Source: Clostridiaceae bacterium
GTDB lineage: Bacteria; Bacillota; Clostridia; Saccharofermentanales; DTU023
Reading direction: 5' to 3'
Assembly (NCBI GenBank): GCA_012511735.1
Contig: JAAZFK010000183.1
Coordinates: forward strand, 1-5,571
Length of the DNA: 5,571 nt
The notes under the pieces: generated by a model
Databases searched by the model: none
The model's input: only the letters and a program-made list of their open reading frames with translations
Told to the model about the DNA's origin: nothing
Program-made: the position numbers and the translations under genes
In this document: positions 1-5,571 of the stretch, in pieces
Position numbering within the stretch: position 1 is the stretch's first letter
Layout: every line of letters starts with the position of its first letter

Positions 1-86
1 AGCTGGCGGACGAGAAAGCCGCCGGCCAAACCGACCAGCAGGGCCAGGATGGAGGCGATCAGCCGAAGTCTCCGCTTAGCCTCCAT
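1..86 (-). CDS. N-terminus of an unidentified membrane-anchored protein (partial, runs off window)
   Basis: The reading frame opens with ATG at 86-84 and has no stop to the window edge, giving 28 complete codons plus a partial Leu codon. It reads MEAKRRLRLIASILALLVGL followed by AGGFLVRQ. This is a basic N-terminus (K4, R5, R6, R8) followed by one hydrophobic segment of about 17 residues, a typical N-in membrane anchor or uncleaved signal anchor. The start is supported by GGGAGG ending 6 nt before the ATG and by an 11-nt overlap with the end of the preceding rluD-like gene, which suggests translational coupling as the last visible gene of the lspA operon. The family cannot be named from 29 residues. 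Single-pass envelope proteins such as penicillin-binding proteins, lytic transglycosylases or secretion subunits commonly begin this way, but nothing here separates them. Existence of the gene is fairly sure; its function is unknown. Confidence 0.72.
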   Translation of the reverse strand, partial: MEAKRRLRLIASILALLVGLAGGFLVRQ

Positions 87-999
87 GAGGATCCTCCCGG
101 TCAAGATAGGGGCGGAAACGGTCAGGCAAAGGGCTCTGACAGACCAGCGTCCGGCCGGTCACGGGATGGATGAAAGACAGCTCAGCGGCGTGAAGCAGCT
201 GGTAATCCGGGTCGCCGGGCCGCCGCCGGCCGCCATACAAACGGTCTCCCAGGACGGGATGCCCGATGTAGGCCAGGTGGACCCTGATCTGATGAGTTCT
301 GCCTGTCAGCAGCTTACAGCGCAGATGGGCGTATTGACCCAGCCGGTCGATCAGCTCGAATTCTGTTCTGGCTTCCTTGCCGCCCTGGCTAACTTCCATC
401 TTCTTGCGGTTGACAGAACCCCGGGCGATCGGAGCGTCGATCAGGCCCCGGTCGGTGTCGGGTGTCCCTTTGACCACCACCTCATAAAAACGGCCAATAT
501 CGCCCCGTTTGAACAGATCCGCCAGCAGGCGGTGGGTCTGATTATCGCGGGCGATCAGGATGGTTCCGGACGTGTCCTTATCCAATCGATGGACGATGCC
601 GGGCCGATCCCTGCCACTCAGATCGGACAGGCCGCGCGAATAGCGGTTGAGCAGGGCGTTGACCAGGGTACCCTCCACATGTCCGTGGGCGGGATGGACG
701 ACCAGGCCGGCAGGCTTGTCGATGACGGCCAGCCACTCATCCTCATAAAGGATTTGAAGGGGAATCGCCTGGGCTTGAGGACTTTCATCCGCGATTTCCT
801 CAGGCAGGCTGATCTGGACCAGATCGCCCGGTTCAAGAAGTTTGGACGGTGTCGCTTCCTGTCCGTTTACCTGAACCAGCCGGTCGGCAATCCTCTTTTT
901 CCAGACCTCTCTCGAGGCGGAAGGATCGTGCAGAGCCAACCATTTGTCGAGCCGCATGCCCTTATCATCTTTGCTGACCCGCCCTTCTTGCCTGTTCAC
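76..999 (-). CDS. rluD: RluA/RluD-family 23S rRNA pseudouridine synthase
   Basis: This 307-aa protein isomerises uridine to pseudouridine in RNA, most likely in large-subunit rRNA, in the cytoplasm. Residues 15-67 form an S4-like RNA-binding domain (MRLDKWL, then VWKKRIADRLVQVNG). The catalytic domain follows from about residue 80: DKPAGLVVHPAHG at 94-106, the signature GIVHRLDKDTSG at 134-145 with D140 as the expected catalytic aspartate, and the conserved LTGRTHQIRVHLAYIGHPVLGD near 231-252. Length and domain order are normal for RluD-type enzymes. The exact target uridines cannot be read, and Bacillus YlyB, beside lspA, is the positional equivalent. The start is GTG at 999-997, overlapping the lspA stop by 4 nt (GTGA). 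Its Shine-Dalgarno, AAGGAG, lies in the lspA tail about 14 nt upstream, a rather long spacing, so coupling to lspA translation is likely. An alternative ATG at 957 would begin directly at MRLDKWL. The end overlaps the next gene by 11 nt. Confidence 0.95.
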   Translation of the reverse strand: MNRQEGRVSKDDKGMRLDKWLALHDPSASREVWKKRIADRLVQVNGQEATPSKLLEPGDLVQISLPEEIADESPQAQAIPLQILYEDEWLAVIDKPAGLVVHPAHGHVEGTLVNALLNRYSRGLSDLSGRDRPGIVHRLDKDTSGTILIARDNQTHRLLADLFKRGDIGRFYEVVVKGTPDTDRGLIDAPIARGSVNRKKMEVSQGGKEARTEFELIDRLGQYAHLRCKLLTGRTHQIRVHLAYIGHPVLGDRLYGGRRRPGDPDYQLLHAAELSFIHPVTGRTLVCQSPLPDRFRPYLDREDPHGG

Positions 1000-1508
1000 T
1001 CGTCTTTCTTCTTCTCCTTATCTGATGAACTTGCGTAGCCGGTACCGAATTGAATGGAAAGAAAATGTCGGTCCATCAAGGAGAAAAGAATCAGGAGTCC
1101 GGTACCGACTGTAATCATGGCGTCAGCCAGATTGAAGGTAGGAAAGGCATAGCTCCCGAAGGTGAAGGACAGAAAGTCGGTCACCGCCCCGGCCCGGAGC
1201 CGGTCGATCAAGTTGCCGGCGCTGCCGGCAATCAGGAGGATCAGGACCGCCTTGGCCCGCCTGTCGCCCGCTTTTCTCAAGAACCATAAAAGCGCGAAAA
1301 GGACGATGGAGGAAAGAATGATCAGGAATACCAGTCCCCAATTATGGCTGGAGAAGATGCTCCAGGCGGCGCCCTTGTTGGCCAGACAGCTGATCTCAAA
1401 GAAACCCGCGATCACCGTCACCGGTTTGCCGCTGCCAATCAAGCGTTCCGCCAGACCCTTGGTCCACTGGTCAAGCATAATCAAGACAATGATCATAATC
1501 ATTTCCAT
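996..1508 (-). CDS. lspA: Lipoprotein signal peptidase (signal peptidase II)
   Basis: LspA is the membrane aspartyl protease that cleaves the signal peptide of prolipoproteins just before the lipid-modified cysteine. This 170-aa protein has all the family boxes: LDQWTK at 12-17, NKGAAW at 44-49, GNLIDR at 98-103 and FNLADA at 125-130. D102 and D129 are the catalytic pair. Four membrane segments are visible, near 3-12, 57-77, 85-101 and 128-146. The very short N-terminus before DQ and the Trp in NxGAAW match the Bacillus-type enzyme. The C-terminal tail (about 155-170) is highly charged (SSSDKEKKKDE), and its purine-rich codons carry the AAGGAG used by the next gene. The ATG at 1508 has GGAGG 10 nt upstream and overlaps the end of the lipoprotein gene by 10 nt; a second ATG at 1502 would give a classic ATGA overlap. 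The gene belongs to the lipoprotein-lspA-rluD operon, so it sits next to one of its own likely substrates. Confidence 0.97.
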   Translation of the reverse strand: MEMIMIIVLIMLDQWTKGLAERLIGSGKPVTVIAGFFEISCLANKGAAWSIFSSHNWGLVFLIILSSIVLFALLWFLRKAGDRRAKAVLILLIAGSAGNLIDRLRAGAVTDFLSFTFGSYAFPTFNLADAMITVGTGLLILFSLMDRHFLSIQFGTGYASSSDKEKKKDE

Positions 1509-3181
1509 AGAAATAATTCCTCCAAATCCCGGTAGGGCACCCGCCAGTCTCCTGTCAGACTGCCCTCAACATCACTACTGTACCAGACCATTGTACCTGT
1601 CGAAGCCAGGCCAATGACCGGAAGATCCTCAAAGGTATTCCTGACGGCCTCCGCGTAGGCAGATGCCGTCCAGCCCCTCTCCCCGTCCCCCGGTTCCAGA
1701 CAACGGGCACGGGCTTCCAGGAGCAGCTGGCGGTTCTCAGCCCCGACCCGGTCCGTCCAGCTGTAAAGGCCCAATGTTTCCAGACCATCCAGGTAGTCGG
1801 CCGGATCAGGAAAAAGGACAGCGGTATCGACCAGCAGAACCGCGTCATAGACATCTTCCCTTAAAGCCCGAAACCAGTCATCCGCCTTGACAGCGCGGAC
1901 CAGCAATTGGCGGTCAAGTCCCAACAAGGCAGTCGAAAGCCGGTCCAGCAGCCGGGTCGGTACGAAACCCCGGGGCACCAGGAGCGTAAAGGCAGGTCTG
2001 TCCGATGGAGCCGGTATCCCCGCCTGGTCATCAGGCAGCTGTTCCTCCGACGGCCCGTAGCCCTCAGGCATACTGGACCGCTCTATTGGCGCAAGCTGAC
2101 GGCCTTCCAGACGGAAGTCGCCCCGTAAAAGCGGAAAGGAGGCATGGGCATGGGGCGAGGCGATGGTCGACAGTTCAGGATCGGAACCCAGCACATAAAG
2201 CAGGGCATCACGCTTGGCAAGCGCGTCCCCCCTCCGGTCGCTGAAAAAGAGAGAGATGAAGCCGCCGTCCTCAAAGCGCTGTTTGCGAATTCGTGAGCGG
2301 TCACCGAAAAGAACGGTCTCAGATGCGTCCATCAAGAAGAGATCCAGGTTTCCGTTTTCGAAATCATAGGCGGCCCGGACGGCATCCGGATAGGCCTTGG
2401 CTTCAATAACGCGAACCCGCCCCTGCCTGTCGGTGCGGGAAAGGCGCAGATGATCTGCCGTCCATGAATCGATCTGCCAGGATCCGCTGCCGGTCAACTG
2501 GCTGCGCCCGCCCGACTCCAGCTCCTGGCCCGGAACCAGAGGGAAGGTCAGAAGCCGGGGCAGCAAGGGGTCAGCTTCTTCCAGGCTGATCACCAGCTGG
2601 TCAAGGCCGTTGACGGATACGGAAATAATGTTTTCCAGAGACTTGTGCTTCCAGGCCTCAATACCGGAAAACAGCTCCGGCTGGAAGGAAACACTCCCGG
2701 CCTCATCCGCCGTTTCCTCCTCAGGTTCGACCAAACTGGCGGCCAGATAAGCCTGCAAGGAGGCCAGCGCGTCCTGGGGGCCCAGCTGTCGTCCGTCGTG
2801 AAAATACCGATTCCCGTCCAGATTGACCACCAATTCAAGGCCGTCGTAGGACCAGCGGAAGGAGCTGGCTACCCGGCCCTGGAGTCTGCCGTCATAACTG
2901 ACCTCGAAGAGCGGTTCATAAACCAGGCCCAGAAGGGAGTCGGTTGTGTAATGCTGGGGTTTGAAGGGATCCAGATCCCCTTCCTGGCGGATGGCCAGCC
3001 GGATCGTGTCGCGGGTGGATTGGGATTCGGCAGGCGGAAGCGTCACCGGAGAGGCTGGGCCGGTCACCTCCGGGCCGGGATCAGCCGCGGGATCAGCCGG
3101 TTGACAGCCGGTCATGATCGCCAGCAGGACCAGCAGGAGAATGACCGCTGTAAATCTTTTCATCGAACGCGCGTTTCCCAT
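1499..3181 (-). CDS. Extracellular solute-binding lipoprotein, SBP family 5 (oligopeptide/dipeptide-binding type), divergent
   Basis: This is a 560-aa secreted lipoprotein. From the ATG at 3181, residues 7-26 are a classic lipoprotein signal: MKRF, a Leu/Val-rich core, then IMTGC with C26 as the lipidated cysteine (Met at -3 is less usual than Leu). A Pro/Ala/Asp-rich linker (27-57) would tether the domain to the membrane. From about residue 60 it resembles family 5 solute-binding proteins: TIRLA, a VYEPLF segment (87-92), SYDGLELVVNLDG, then YFHDG (126-130); near the C-terminus FPDPADYLDG (457-466) matches the usual FxDPxxYL region. The middle is divergent, so the ligand cannot be predicted. 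Family members normally feed an ABC importer, but no permease or ATPase gene is visible here, so it may be an orphan receptor. The start is uncertain: GTG at 3193 and ATG at 3163 are also in frame, none has a strong Shine-Dalgarno, and the last would give a tidy 20-residue signal peptide. Its end overlaps lspA. Confidence 0.88.
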   Translation of the reverse strand: MGNARSMKRFTAVILLLVLLAIMTGCQPADPAADPGPEVTGPASPVTLPPAESQSTRDTIRLAIRQEGDLDPFKPQHYTTDSLLGLVYEPLFEVSYDGRLQGRVASSFRWSYDGLELVVNLDGNRYFHDGRQLGPQDALASLQAYLAASLVEPEEETADEAGSVSFQPELFSGIEAWKHKSLENIISVSVNGLDQLVISLEEADPLLPRLLTFPLVPGQELESGGRSQLTGSGSWQIDSWTADHLRLSRTDRQGRVRVIEAKAYPDAVRAAYDFENGNLDLFLMDASETVLFGDRSRIRKQRFEDGGFISLFFSDRRGDALAKRDALLYVLGSDPELSTIASPHAHASFPLLRGDFRLEGRQLAPIERSSMPEGYGPSEEQLPDDQAGIPAPSDRPAFTLLVPRGFVPTRLLDRLSTALLGLDRQLLVRAVKADDWFRALREDVYDAVLLVDTAVLFPDPADYLDGLETLGLYSWTDRVGAENRQLLLEARARCLEPGDGERGWTASAYAEAVRNTFEDLPVIGLASTGTMVWYSSDVEGSLTGDWRVPYRDLEELFLWK

Positions 3182-3211
3182 ATTTCTATCCACGAAGATC
3201 CCATTCAGATT

Positions 3212-3240
3212 ACCATAAAGGCCTGGTTTTTCCCTGTTCA
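3212..3240 (-). promoter_or_regulatory. Possible weak sigma-A-type promoter for the lipoprotein-lspA-rluD operon
   Basis: TGAACA (3240-3235) and TATGGT (3217-3212) are separated by 17 nt, each matching 4 of 6 consensus positions. The site lies between the rny terminator and the lipoprotein start, where an operon promoter would be needed. It would leave a short leader of about 25-45 nt. The match is weak and is chosen partly because of its position. Confidence 0.35.
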
Positions 3241-3253
3241 GGATAAAGCAAAT

Positions 3254-3289
3254 CGGCCGTCCTGACGCCTTATGGCGCCTGGACGGCCG
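3254..3289 (-). terminator. Intrinsic terminator of rny
   Basis: Two 16-nt arms (3254-3269 and 3274-3289) flank the 4-nt loop TTAT. The outer 9 bp (CGGCCGTCC against GGACGGCCG) and the inner 4 bp pair perfectly, with a small mismatched section between them (T-T and A-C around a G-C pair). On the minus strand the stem is followed by ATTTGCTTTATCC, a moderately T-rich tail. It begins about 25 nt after the rny stop and separates rny from the lipoprotein operon. The tail on the opposite side is not T-rich, so it should act mainly for minus-strand transcripts. Confidence 0.75.
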
Positions 3290-3313
3290 ACTCCTTCATT
3301 CTCTGCCGGTCCG

Positions 3314-4891
3314 CTACTTGGCAAAGTCGCTGTAGCGGCTTTCCCTGATCATGTTGACCTTGATCTGACCCGGAAAATTCAACTCCTGCTCGATTTTCTT
3401 GCAAATCTCACGCACCAGCAAGGGCATTTCCTCATCCGAGACCGAGTCGGGTTCCACGATGACGCGGATCTCCCTGCCGGCCTGAACCGCGTAGGTTTTT
3501 TCAACCCCGGGGATGGACTGGGCAATCTCTTCGAGTTTTTCGATCCGCTTGATGTAGGTTTCGATGTTCTCGCGTCTGGCGCCGGGCCGGGCCGCCGAGA
3601 TGGCGTCCGCTGCCGAGACCAGGCTGGCAATCGGAGTTTCAGGCTCCACATCGCCGTGGTGCGATTCGATGCTGTTGATCGTCACCGGGTCAAGCTTGTA
3701 ACGGCGGGCGATCTCCCCGCCCAGCTGCACATGGGATCCGTCCATTTCAAAGTCGACGGCCTTGCCCAGATCATGCAGCAGACCCGCCTTCTTGGCGGCG
3801 TTGACATCCAGATCCAGCTCAGCCGCCAGCATGCCGGCGATGCGGCTGACCTCAACCGCGTGCTGCAGGACATTTTGTCCGTAGCTGGTCCTGTACTTAA
3901 GCCGGCCAAGCATATGGACAATTTCCTGGGGAATGCCTGTCACGTTGGTATCGAAGACGACCTGTTCACCCGCCTCGCGGATAGAGTTCTCCACTTCCAT
4001 GGAGGCCTTGCGCACCATTTCCTCAATCCTTGTCGGATGGATGCGCCCGTCCTGAACCAGTTTCTCGATACTGATCCGGGCAATTTCGCGGCGGATGGGA
4101 TCGAAACTGGACAAGATGACGGCCTCAGGCGTGTCGTCAATGATCAGATCGACGCCTGTCAGCTGTTCGATGGTACGGATATTGCGGCCTTCACGGCCGA
4201 TGATCCGGCCTTTCATTTCCTCATTGGGAAGCGTGACAACGGAGACGGTGGCCTCCGACACATAGTCGCTGGCGTAGCGCTGGATGGTGGTCACGACAAT
4301 GTCGCGCGCCTTGGCCGCGGCCGACGCCTTGGCCTCATCCTCCATGCGCTTGTAAAGAAGGGATAAGTCGTAGCGGTATTCGTTCTCCGCCGCGTCGAGC
4401 ACTATCTCCCGGGCGTCCTGAACCGTTAATCCCGCGATGCGCTCCAGTTCAACGCGCTTTCGCGCGTCGATTTCCGCTAACTCATATTCTTTTGTTTGTA
4501 GTTCCGCCTCTTTATCTTTAAAATTCTGCTCCCGATCCTCCAGGCTCTGTGCCCGGCGGTCCAGGACTGTCTCTTTCTGATCGATCCGCTGGCGTTCCCG
4601 GGTCAGGTCATGACGCCTTTCCCGTACATCGCGCTCCAGCTCAAGCTTGGCTTTGTGTACTTCTTCTTTGACGGTCAGGAGGATCTCTCTTTTCCTGTCT
4701 TCACCCTCCTTGACTGCCTGACCGACGATCACCCGTGCTTCTTCATCAGATTTCTGCTTCTTCTCAAGCAGTTCACGGCTCTTCTTGCTGTACCCTTTAT
4801 GATAAAAGAGCGCCGTCAAAGCCCAGGTGGCCATGGCGCCCGCAAGTAAACCGGCAATCACATATAACCATTCGATGGTAATCACCTCCAA
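3314..4891 (-). CDS. rny: Ribonuclease Y (membrane-anchored endoribonuclease)
   Basis: RNase Y starts mRNA decay in many Firmicutes, acting at the inner face of the membrane. Counting from the TTG at 4891: a membrane segment at about 8-30, a long charged coiled coil at about 35-195, a KH RNA-binding domain (EMKGRIIGREGRNIRT, with the GREG loop at 232-235), then an HD metal-dependent phosphohydrolase domain with H344, H373-D374 (LLHDLGKAVD), H411-H412 (SHHGD) and D429 (SAADA). The C-terminal domain is intact, ending RYSDFAK. The KH and HD parts closely resemble Bacillus RNase Y. The start is odd. The TTG has no Shine-Dalgarno, whereas a perfect GGAGGTGAT at 4889-4881 sits in front of an in-frame ATC at 4876-4874, which would give a 520-residue protein, the length of the Bacillus enzyme. 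The coordinates use the conventional TTG so as not to assert a rare AUC start. An ATG at 4834 would cut the membrane segment. The gene has its own promoter and terminator. Confidence 0.97.
   Translation of the reverse strand: MEVITIEWLYVIAGLLAGAMATWALTALFYHKGYSKKSRELLEKKQKSDEEARVIVGQAVKEGEDRKREILLTVKEEVHKAKLELERDVRERRHDLTRERQRIDQKETVLDRRAQSLEDREQNFKDKEAELQTKEYELAEIDARKRVELERIAGLTVQDAREIVLDAAENEYRYDLSLLYKRMEDEAKASAAAKARDIVVTTIQRYASDYVSEATVSVVTLPNEEMKGRIIGREGRNIRTIEQLTGVDLIIDDTPEAVILSSFDPIRREIARISIEKLVQDGRIHPTRIEEMVRKASMEVENSIREAGEQVVFDTNVTGIPQEIVHMLGRLKYRTSYGQNVLQHAVEVSRIAGMLAAELDLDVNAAKKAGLLHDLGKAVDFEMDGSHVQLGGEIARRYKLDPVTINSIESHHGDVEPETPIASLVSAADAISAARPGARRENIETYIKRIEKLEEIAQSIPGVEKTYAVQAGREIRVIVEPDSVSDEEMPLLVREICKKIEQELNFPGQIKVNMIRESRYSDFAK
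4881..4889 (-). promoter_or_regulatory. Strong Shine-Dalgarno site of rny in front of an ATC codon
   Basis: GGAGGTGAT on the minus strand is a 9-base match to the anti-Shine-Dalgarno end of 16S rRNA. GGAGG is followed 8 nt later by the in-frame ATC at 4876-4874, the normal spacing for a start codon. The in-frame TTG at 4891 and GTG at 4885 overlap the site itself, and the next GTG (4861) is 23 nt away, too far. The site therefore points to the ATC, or to an ATG altered to ATC in this sequence. Confidence 0.8.
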
Positions 4892-4917
4892 CTATTCAAT
4901 TATCAAGTTTCGAAAAC

Positions 4918-4937
4918 GATTATTCACGATAATAATC
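4918..4937 (-). other. AT-rich hairpin in the rny leader
   Basis: GATTATT (4918-4924) and AATAATC (4931-4937) are perfect inverted repeats of 7 bp with a 6-nt loop (CACGAT). It lies within the predicted untranslated leader, about 28 nt before the rny Shine-Dalgarno. The stem is weak, and a regulatory role is only a possibility. Confidence 0.35.
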
Positions 4938-4948
4938 AATGAACCGAG

Positions 4949-4960
4949 CCCCGCGCGGGG
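4949..4960 (-). other. GC palindrome CCCCGCGCGGGG in the rny leader
   Basis: This is a perfect 12-base palindrome in a GC-only block (about 4948-4964), flanked by distinctly AT-rich sequence on both sides. It lies about 20 nt downstream of the predicted rny transcription start, so it would be in the 5' leader. It is not followed by a T-run on the minus strand, so it does not look like a terminator. It could be an RNA structure or a protein-binding site. Confidence 0.4.
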
Positions 4961-4984
4961 GCCCGACCGTTTATTCTACCTATC

Positions 4985-5013
4985 AGTTTATGTGCCGCGG
5001 GGGCGAATGTCAA
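4985..5013 (-). promoter_or_regulatory. Sigma-A-type promoter of rny
   Basis: The minus strand carries a perfect -35 box TTGACA (5013-5008), a 17-nt spacer, and the -10 box TAAACT (4990-4985, 4 of 6 consensus bases). Transcription would begin near 4978, giving a leader of about 100 nt before the rny Shine-Dalgarno. It sits just downstream of the hairpin that follows the upstream gene, which fits a separate rny transcription unit. Confidence 0.68.
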
Positions 5014-5032
5014 TGAAAGGGCCGGACATTTA

Positions 5033-5056
5033 CGGCAAGCAAAGACTGGCTTGCCG
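5033..5056 (-). terminator. Hairpin after the small membrane-protein gene, possible weak terminator
   Basis: CGGCAAGC (5033-5040) and GCTTGCCG (5049-5056) pair perfectly over 8 bp with an 8-nt loop. It begins 25 nt after the stop codon of the small membrane-protein gene. On the minus strand it is followed by TAAATGTCC, which is not a clear T-run, so termination may be inefficient or the hairpin may protect the 3' end instead. Confidence 0.42.
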
Positions 5057-5080
5057 CCTGGACCCGCAAAGGATCAGAAG

Positions 5081-5494
5081 TCAGCGGCCTCCCGTCACGA
5101 TATGGGCGACGATCGCGGCGATCAGCAGGACCGCCAGCGCGCGGTGGATGTAGAGCCAGGCCGATCTTTTCTTCTTCTTAAAGTAGTGGCCGTAAGCGCC
5201 GACGGCCAAATTGATCACCATCAGCAGGCCCGCGGCCAACCCGGTCCGGGAAGGCCAGCGGTAGATCAGCTGAATGACCAGATGCGCCAGGAGCGTCAAG
5301 CCGGTGAAGAAGGCAAAGAACCGGTGATTGGATACGATAAAGCGCTGGACCTTCATATAGGTCCCGCGGAATTTTGACTCACGCGGCAGACCCGCGACCA
5401 GCTTCCGGTAAACCAGTTTGACCGGATAGTTCAATAAAGTTAACACAAAGCCCGCCGTGATCAGCCAGCCAAACAGACTCCCGCTCTCCCTCAT
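5081..5494 (-). CDS. Small four-helix membrane protein with paired histidines, candidate b-type haem protein
   Basis: I do not recognise a named family with certainty. The 137-aa protein has four likely membrane helices, at about 8-28, 57-78, 86-103 and 114-134. Helix 2 carries H57 and H71, and helix 4 carries H117 and H131, both as exact HX13H. Helices 2 and 4 would run parallel, so H57/H117 and H71/H131 could each hold one haem, as in ferric-reductase-like and related cytochrome b proteins. H103 lies at the end of helix 3. The positively charged loops (29-51 and 105-112, including KKKKR) predict those loops inside and both ends outside. No NAD or FAD domain is present, so any electron donor must be another protein. 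The start is ATG at 5494, with GGGAG ending 10 nt upstream; a TTG at 5563 would add 23 basic residues but lacks a visible Shine-Dalgarno. Haem binding is inferred from histidine spacing alone. Confidence 0.8.
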   Translation of the reverse strand: MRESGSLFGWLITAGFVLTLLNYPVKLVYRKLVAGLPRESKFRGTYMKVQRFIVSNHRFFAFFTGLTLLAHLVIQLIYRWPSRTGLAAGLLMVINLAVGAYGHYFKKKKRSAWLYIHRALAVLLIAAIVAHIVTGGR

Positions 5495-5519
5495 CTTGAC
5501 AAGTCTCCCGCGTCTTCGC

Positions 5520-5571
5520 TTATTTCTTTGCGTCCCCGGCCTCCGCCAGGACACCCACCTCAACGGCCCGG
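5520..5571 (-). CDS. Possible C-terminal end of an upstream gene (partial)
   Basis: One minus-strand frame is open from the window edge to TAA at 5522-5520 and reads RAVEVGVLAEAGDAKK, a plausible charged, Ala-rich protein tail. The stop lies 25 nt before the ATG of the small membrane-protein gene, with that gene's GGGAG in between, a normal same-strand gene spacing. Only 16 residues are visible, so the protein cannot be identified and chance openness in GC-rich DNA is possible. Confidence 0.38.
   Translation of the reverse strand, partial: RAVEVGVLAEAGDAKK

Noticed and set aside
49..1038. Plus-strand open frame of 329 codons opposite the rluD-like gene and the end of lspA
   Set aside because: Antisense to a clearly conserved pseudouridine synthase; composition typical of a mirror frame, with no signal or domain of its own.
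1039..1107. Repeated CCGGTACCGA at about 1039 and 1099
   Set aside because: Both copies lie inside lspA and encode similar short residues (GTG in FGTGYA and VGTGLL). Coding for Gly-Thr-Gly explains the repeat without a DNA-level function.
1213..1230. GCCGGC repeated with a 3-base gap inside lspA
   Set aside because: It encodes the conserved AGSAGN segment ahead of the catalytic aspartate; a coding explanation is sufficient.
3272..4366. Plus-strand open frame of 364 codons opposite rny
   Set aside because: It is the antisense shadow of the conserved KH and HD region of RNase Y. GC-rich codons on the minus strand suppress stops on the other strand. The translation has no recognisable domain, and it begins inside the rny terminator hairpin.
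4440..4530. Locally more AT-rich stretch within rny
   Set aside because: It falls in the Lys/Glu-rich coiled coil, where such codons are expected, and the reading frame is intact; no sign of insertion or transfer.
4892..4912. GATAAT-like -10 box immediately before the rny Shine-Dalgarno
   Set aside because: It has no acceptable -35 box at 16-18 nt, and transcription would start at or inside the Shine-Dalgarno. The upstream TTGACA-N17-TAAACT is a much better promoter.

Overview
The window is a GC-rich stretch of bacterial chromosome in which every supportable gene lies on the minus strand, so transcription runs from high to low coordinates. It looks Firmicutes-like, probably a GC-rich Clostridia-type lineage. 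The grounds are a full RNase Y close to the Bacillus form, an lspA followed directly by an RluD-type pseudouridine synthase (the lspA-ylyB order of Bacillus), the short-N-terminus LspA form with an NxGAAW motif, a lipoprotein solute-binding protein, and strong GGAGG-type Shine-Dalgarno sites. Genus cannot be read from this sequence.

Layout in the direction of transcription: (1) a possible C-terminal tail of an unknown upstream gene (5571-5520). (2) A small four-helix membrane protein (5494-5081) with two HX13H helices, a candidate bis-haem b-type protein, followed by a weak hairpin. (3) A 189-bp intergenic region holding a good sigma-A-type promoter (TTGACA-N17-TAAACT), then a leader of about 100 nt with a GC palindrome and an AT-rich hairpin. 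(4) rny, RNase Y (to 3314), followed by a convincing intrinsic terminator (3289-3254). (5) A weak promoter and a compact operon: an extracellular solute-binding lipoprotein of the oligopeptide-binding (SBP family 5) type, then lspA, then the rluD-like gene. The last two starts overlap the preceding stop codons. (6) At the low-coordinate edge, a further gene not cut by any stop begins inside the end of rluD with an excellent Shine-Dalgarno site and a membrane-anchor N-terminus, and runs out of the window.

Functionally, the operon couples a lipoprotein to the signal peptidase that would mature it, and then to an rRNA-modification enzyme. rny is a separate transcription unit for membrane-associated mRNA decay. 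Most of the window is conserved housekeeping sequence. The parts most worth a second look are the start of rny (a perfectly placed Shine-Dalgarno in front of an AUC codon rather than AUG), the small bis-His membrane protein, and the structured rny leader. I see no mobile element, CRISPR array, tRNA or rRNA.
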